Position numbers and translations under genes: made by a program
Part shown: piece after piece, positions 60,351 through 64,000 of the stretch
How positions within the stretch are numbered: the stretch's first letter is position 1
Layout: the number at the start of each line of letters is the position of its first letter
Notes under the pieces: model-generated
The model's input: only the letters and a program-made list of their open reading frames with translations
What the model was told of the DNA's origin: nothing
The model's database searches: none
NCBI RefSeq assembly: GCF_001592755.1
Contig: NZ_LUKF01000012.1
Location: 1 to 64,000, forward strand
Origin: Bdellovibrio bacteriovorus
GTDB taxonomy: Bacteria; Bdellovibrionota; Bdellovibrionia; Bdellovibrionales; Bdellovibrionaceae
Direction of reading: 5' to 3'
DNA: 64,000 nt

Positions 60351-60520
60351 GATTTGCGGTGGCAAGGAGGGGGCCAGGCTTAGGGCTCCAATCGCTTCGT
60401 GCGGCACGCGTCCTTGCTCATCGCCGCCGCCCGTTGGGGCGGTTCGCGCATCCTGCGCCGGCGAAGGCCGCACTTCGCGCTTGGGTCCCTAAGCTGGCTC
60501 CCTCCTTGCCACCGCAAATC
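60351..60520. repeat. Large intergenic inverted repeat element (170 bp)
   Basis: Left arm 60351-60385 and right arm 60487-60520 match over about 34 positions with very few differences (core GATTTGCGGTGGCAAGGAGG). The roughly 100-base interior is GC-rich and itself partly self-complementary (CGCTTCGTGCGGC against GCCGCACTTCGCG). It lies in the 420-base gap between the prc terminator and the E1-alpha gene, which holds no convincing gene. Frames that cross it on both strands are artefacts of the repeat. Confidence 0.85.
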
Positions 60521-60738
60521 TGTGCTGGAATTCCTTTCCTTCTTTCAAAGAAAATCCCGGAATTTTTCTTTGGGTGGTTCCTTTTTTTGGGGAATGAAGC
60601 GTCCTTTCCGGTGTTTTTTAGGTGGGGAGGCGGTTTAATTGGTTTTCAGCGGGTTTTTGGGGTTCTTTGGCCGTGACAAAAGCTTCTCTTTTCGCTTAGA
60701 TAGAGCGGCAATTTGGGTCCTATTTTAAGGGGTAGTTC

Positions 60739-61848
60739 ATGTCTAAAAAGACCACTGTGAAAGCTGGCAGTAAGTCTGCGGCTAAGAAGTCTGTGAAGGC
60801 TTCGGCTAAGACGGCTGTTAAGGGTTCTAAGAAAGCTTCGGCCAAAGCGGATAACTTTGGTGGGTTGTCGGAAGATCTTTTACTTCGTATTCATGATTTG
60901 ATGGTGAAATCACGCGTTCTTGAAGAGCGTTTGATTAAGATCTACAAAGCTGGTGAAGCTTATTTCTGGATCGGTGGACCTGGAGAGGAAGCTTTTGGTG
61001 TTCCGCTCGGGTTGTTGGCTCGTAAGGGGCAAGGGCCTGCTTATGACTGGTTCCACTTGCACTACCGTTGTACTCCGACGATGGTGGCTTTGGGGATGAA
61101 TATGGTGGACTCGATTCGTTTGATTATGAATCGTGCAACAGATCCTTCGACGGGTGGTCGTAACTTTGCCAATCACTATTGTTTCCCTCAGTGGAACGTG
61201 GCTCCTGTGACTTCTCCTATCGAAGTTCAGTATCCTTTGGCTTGTGGTACGGCTCACGTGCAAAAGCGCTTTGGTAAAAAAGCTCTTTCGATTGTGACTG
61301 GTGGTGATGCGGGGACGGCGGAAGGTGATTTCGCTTCAGCCCTGATCTTGGCTTCTCGTAAGGGGCAAGAGCTTCCGGTTCTTATCACTGTTCAAAATAA
61401 TAAATTCGGTATTTCAACTCCGTTTGAAGGTCAGCACGGTGAAACGCATATTGCGGATCGCGCGAAGGCTTTCAACATTCGTGCGCGTGTGATCAACGGG
61501 AATGATCCTGTTGAGACCTACTTGGCGATGCAAGAAGAGATGGAATACATCCGTAAAACAGGGAAGCCTTCGTTCATTGAGGCTCACGTCAGTCGTTTGT
61601 ACGGCCACTCTTCGGCAGATGGTGCTAATAAAAAAGCTAGCATGGTAGATCCTGTTTTCACTTTTGAAAATCGCCTGATCGACGCTGGAATCTTGACTGA
61701 AAAAGCGGCGAAGAAAATCTGGGAAATCTATGAAGCAGAAGGTGTTGCGGCTCAAGAGCAAGCTCGTACGGAGCCTGTGCCGACACCAGAATCCGTTTGG
61801 GAACATGTTTACGTTGATAGCGAAAATGCAGACTGGAGAAAATTCTAA
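60739..61848 (+). CDS. 2-oxoacid dehydrogenase E1 alpha subunit with H1-like N-terminal tail
   Basis: The product is 369 residues, the TPP-binding E1 alpha subunit of a pyruvate- or branched-chain-type complex. The TPP motif is complete: VTGGDAGTAEGDFASAL to ITVQNNKFGIST. RVLEERLIKIYKAGEAYFWIGGPGEEA and YDWFHLHYRCTP are typical of E1 alpha. The first 38 residues are an extra Lys/Ala/Ser tail (repeats such as KSAAKKSVKASAKTAVKGSKK) absent from other E1 enzymes I know. AAGGGGTAG precedes the start. E1 beta follows with a one-base overlap; no E2 or E3 gene is in view. Confidence 0.92.
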   Translation: MSKKTTVKAGSKSAAKKSVKASAKTAVKGSKKASAKADNFGGLSEDLLLRIHDLMVKSRVLEERLIKIYKAGEAYFWIGGPGEEAFGVPLGLLARKGQGPAYDWFHLHYRCTPTMVALGMNMVDSIRLIMNRATDPSTGGRNFANHYCFPQWNVAPVTSPIEVQYPLACGTAHVQKRFGKKALSIVTGGDAGTAEGDFASALILASRKGQELPVLITVQNNKFGISTPFEGQHGETHIADRAKAFNIRARVINGNDPVETYLAMQEEMEYIRKTGKPSFIEAHVSRLYGHSSADGANKKASMVDPVFTFENRLIDAGILTEKAAKKIWEIYEAEGVAAQEQARTEPVPTPESVWEHVYVDSENADWRKF

Positions 61849-62903
61849 TGGCAAGCGTAGCACAAGCTATCAGAATGGCCCTTCACTACGGTGAAACTAA
61901 TTTGGGCGTAAAAGATATTTTCGGACAAGACGTGGGAGCGCCACTCGGTGGTGTTTTCACGGCGACTCAAGGTCTTAAGACAGCGTGGAATTCTCCGCTG
62001 GATGAGCGTGGTATCATCGGTATGGCGATGGGTATCGCGATGGGTGGCGACAAGTGTGTGGCTGAAATCCAATTCGCGGACTATATCTTCAACACGATCG
62101 ATCTATTAAAAATTGCTGGAAACACTTTGTGGTGTACGAACGGTCAAGTTCAGTTGCCAATGGTTGTGATGACTCCGGTGGGCGCGGGGATCTTTGGATC
62201 TGTGTACCACTCTCACTCCTTTGATGCGTGGGCGTCTCGTCTTCCAGGTTGGAAGATCGTGATGCCTTCGAATCCTTTGGATGCTTACGGCTTGATGCTA
62301 GCGGCGATCAAAGATCCAAATCCTGTTTTGTATCTTAAATCAAAAGCTTTGATGCGCCATAAGGGTGACGAGTTGATCCCGGGTGAGCCATCAGACGAAA
62401 AAGAATTAAAAGCGATGATTGATAAGCCCGTGCAAAACGCCGAAGGCTGGAAACCTCGCTGGCCGGATTTGGAAGAGTACATCGTTCCTATCGGTAAGGG
62501 TAAAATCACGCATGAAGGTGAGCATATCACGGTTGTTACTTACAGCCGCATGGTTCATCTTTGTGATGAAGTGGCTCACAAACTTGCGGGCGAAGGCATC
62601 TCGGTTGAAGTGATCGATCTTCGTTCTATCTATCCGTATGATTGGCAGATGATTAAATCGTCTATCGAAAAAACGGGTCGTGTGCTTTTCGTGAACGAAG
62701 ACACTGAAGTGACAAACTTCGGTGAGCACTTGGCTTACCGTGCAACTCAAGAGTTGTTCTATCAATTGATGGCGCGTCCACGTGTTCTTGCAGGTAAAAA
62801 CTTGCCGGGCATTGGTTTACATCCAAATCTAGAAAAGAATTCCGTTCCTCAATTGCATGATATTGAGACGGCGATTCGCGAAGTCGTGGCGGAAGTACCT
62901 TAA
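61848..62903 (+). CDS. 2-oxoacid dehydrogenase E1 beta subunit
   Basis: The 351-residue product pairs with E1 alpha to form the TPP active site. Family segments: AIRMALHYGETNLGVKDIFGQDVG with a Gly-rich turn GGVFTATQGL, ERGIIGMAMGIAMGGDKCVAEIQFADYIF, HSHSFDAWASRLPGWKIVMP, and in the transketolase C-domain SVEVIDLRSIYPYDWQMI. The start overlaps the E1 alpha stop (TAATG). The methyltransferase gene begins at its last base in the same way, so the three are one operon. Confidence 0.93.
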   Translation: MASVAQAIRMALHYGETNLGVKDIFGQDVGAPLGGVFTATQGLKTAWNSPLDERGIIGMAMGIAMGGDKCVAEIQFADYIFNTIDLLKIAGNTLWCTNGQVQLPMVVMTPVGAGIFGSVYHSHSFDAWASRLPGWKIVMPSNPLDAYGLMLAAIKDPNPVLYLKSKALMRHKGDELIPGEPSDEKELKAMIDKPVQNAEGWKPRWPDLEEYIVPIGKGKITHEGEHITVVTYSRMVHLCDEVAHKLAGEGISVEVIDLRSIYPYDWQMIKSSIEKTGRVLFVNEDTEVTNFGEHLAYRATQELFYQLMARPRVLAGKNLPGIGLHPNLEKNSVPQLHDIETAIREVVAEVP

Positions 62904-63745
62904 TGGCAAAAATGGATCTGGCTCATAAGAAAAAAGTTCGCCGTCGTGTGAACAAGAAAAGTTCGAAGGTTCACTTCGACAAATACGAACTTTATCGTAA
63001 GGCTGTTCAGTCCGCTGAAAACGATGTGGTTTTTATCCGTGATACTTACAAAGAGTTGAAAGGGAAAAACCCGCGTACATTCCGTGAAGACTTCTGCGGA
63101 ACTTTCGCGTTGTCGACAGAGTGGATTAAACTGAATCCTCGTCACGAGTCGGTGGGGATTGATCTAGATCCAGAACCCATGGCTTACGGACGTCAGAACT
63201 ATCTTGTGAAACTTCGTCCTGAGCAACAACGTCGTATGAAGTTGATTGAGGGCAATGTTCTTGATCCGAACTTGCCTAAGGCCGATGTTATCGCCGCGAT
63301 GAACTTTTCTTACTTCTGCTTTAAACAACGTGAAGTGATCAAAAAGTATTTCGTGAATGCATTAAAGTCTTTGAATAAAGATGGCATGTTCTTAGTGGAT
63401 ATTTTCGGTGGCAGTCAGTGTTACGACGCTATTGAAGACACGATTAAGCATGAAGGCTTCACGTACTATTGGGATCAAACAAACTTTGATCCTGTGACCA
63501 ACGAAGCTCTTTTTCACATCCATTTCCGCGTGGGCGGGAAGAAGATCGAACAAGTTTTCACGTATGACTGGAGAATTTGGACGATCCCTGAAATCCGCGA
63601 CATTATGATGGAGGCGGGCTTCAGAAAGACGCATGTCTATTGGGAAGGAACCGCGAAAGACGGTTCTGGAGACGGAAACTTCACCCGTGTGGATCACGGA
63701 GAAGCTTGTCAAAGCTGGATTGCCTACGTCGTAGGTGAAAAATAG
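62903..63745 (+). CDS. Class I SAM-dependent methyltransferase
   Basis: The product is 280 residues. A basic N-terminus (KKKVRRRVNKKSSKVHFDKY) is followed by a Rossmann-type methyltransferase core: the motif I region FREDFCGTFALSTEWIK, motif II SVGIDLDPEPMAYGRQ, VIAAMNFSYFCFKQRE and GMFLVDIFGGSQCYD. The substrate is unknown. It is last in the operon with E1 alpha and beta (TAATG overlap) and ends at a terminator. The link to the dehydrogenase is by position only. Confidence 0.87.
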   Translation: MAKMDLAHKKKVRRRVNKKSSKVHFDKYELYRKAVQSAENDVVFIRDTYKELKGKNPRTFREDFCGTFALSTEWIKLNPRHESVGIDLDPEPMAYGRQNYLVKLRPEQQRRMKLIEGNVLDPNLPKADVIAAMNFSYFCFKQREVIKKYFVNALKSLNKDGMFLVDIFGGSQCYDAIEDTIKHEGFTYYWDQTNFDPVTNEALFHIHFRVGGKKIEQVFTYDWRIWTIPEIRDIMMEAGFRKTHVYWEGTAKDGSGDGNFTRVDHGEACQSWIAYVVGEK

Positions 63746-63746
63746 G

Positions 63747-63773
63747 AAAGGCGGGGAGACCCGCTTTTTTTTT
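63747..63773 (+). terminator. Rho-independent terminator of the E1 operon
   Basis: AAAGGCGGG pairs with CCCGCTTTT around GAGA, followed by more T. Confidence 0.9.
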
Positions 63774-63945
63774 GGTCTTTTCTTTGCTCTTTTCAAAATC
63801 GTGACATTCAAATGCTCTAAAACTTATCTGAAGTCCCTAAGGGACGCAGGCTGGCGCTTGCTGTCTACTTTTTAGTCGGCTTATCCGGGTAAGGCTTTTC
63901 GTAAGTTAAGAGTATGAATGTTCGCGATCTTAGAAAGGACGTCGT

Positions 63946-64000
63946 ATGAAAATAGTGGCAGGATTGGTGTTGTCATTAAGCTTGGTTTCGCAAATGGCTT
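63946..64000 (+). CDS. Exported protein, cut by the window edge
   Basis: Only the first 18 codons are visible: MKIVAGLVLSLSLVSQMA, the positive start and hydrophobic core of a signal peptide. AAAGGACGTCGT gives a good ribosome site. A short frame (63913-63948, 11 codons) ends in an ATGA overlap with this start and might be a leader peptide, but nothing else supports it. Confidence 0.65.
   Translation, partial: MKIVAGLVLSLSLVSQMA

Noticed and set aside
60359..60676. Overlapping frames on both strands between prc and E1 alpha
   Set aside because: They are created by the GC-rich inverted repeat (the same peptide text appears twice, for example LAPSLPPQI), and they have no ribosome sites.

Overview
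The window reads as a Bdellovibrio-like chromosome segment (phylum Bdellovibrionota). This is inference from gene content, not a database match. The genes are dense, on both strands, and separated by short hairpin-plus-U-tract terminators. An unusually large share encode exported proteins or lipoproteins with no recognisable family. There is a TIGR02147-type regulator (a family I associate with Fibrobacter and Bdellovibrio), two secreted subtilisin-like proteases, and ordinary proteobacterial housekeeping genes (rpsR, rpmB, rplX, infA, tex, tldD/tldE, topA, prc, lpxD).

Layout. 1-780: end of an rRNA operon (5S rRNA and terminator), then about 540 bp without a gene that carries five related palindromes. 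783-10419: exported proteins and lipoproteins (two alpha/beta hydrolases, a VWA-like lipoprotein, an OmpA-family protein), an orphan FliG-C-like protein, pyroglutamyl peptidase, and a three-gene cassette of Spy/CpxP-like sensor, ECF sigma factor and membrane anti-sigma candidate, with a possible self-recognised ECF promoter in front. 10667-20203: a lipoprotein, a Tam-like methyltransferase, a DUF1904 protein, an M24 peptidase-like protein behind a 1158-residue exported protein of unknown family, a VOC/flavin-reductase pair and a DUF3943 protein. 20413-29799: mostly exported proteins, including a regulator with two related small secreted proteins, two subtilases, a BrkB-family membrane protein and a solute-binding-like protein. 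29887-34547: zinc-ribbon protein, DEAD-box helicase, a nucleotidyltransferase broken by an in-frame stop, a MerR domain fused to a shortened DnaE-like polymerase core, and tRNA-Pro(UGG). 34630-45405: small membrane and exported proteins, ribosomal proteins S18, L28 and L24, a nitrilase, ETF-ubiquinone oxidoreductase, an RlmL-like rRNA methyltransferase, a Mut7-C nuclease, LpxD, a histone-H1-like protein and IF-1. 45455-54242: Tex, a 31-residue very basic protein, TldD/TldE, a LEA14-like lipoprotein, an SDR enzyme, a disordered protein and an HAD phosphatase. 54422-64000: TopA, an HAD-like protein, the Prc protease, both E1 subunits of a 2-oxoacid dehydrogenase, a methyltransferase, and the start of an exported protein cut by the window edge.

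The most unusual item is the MerR-DnaE fusion at 32703-34190. It keeps several landmark segments of the bacterial replicase in order but appears to lack the segment that holds the third catalytic carboxylate, so it may be a polymerase turned into a regulator or sensor. Next are the palindromes at 322-634, whose arms change together so that pairing is kept; a 50-bp repeat that begins directly after the stop codons of two unrelated genes; three large intergenic inverted repeats; and the orphan FliG-like protein.
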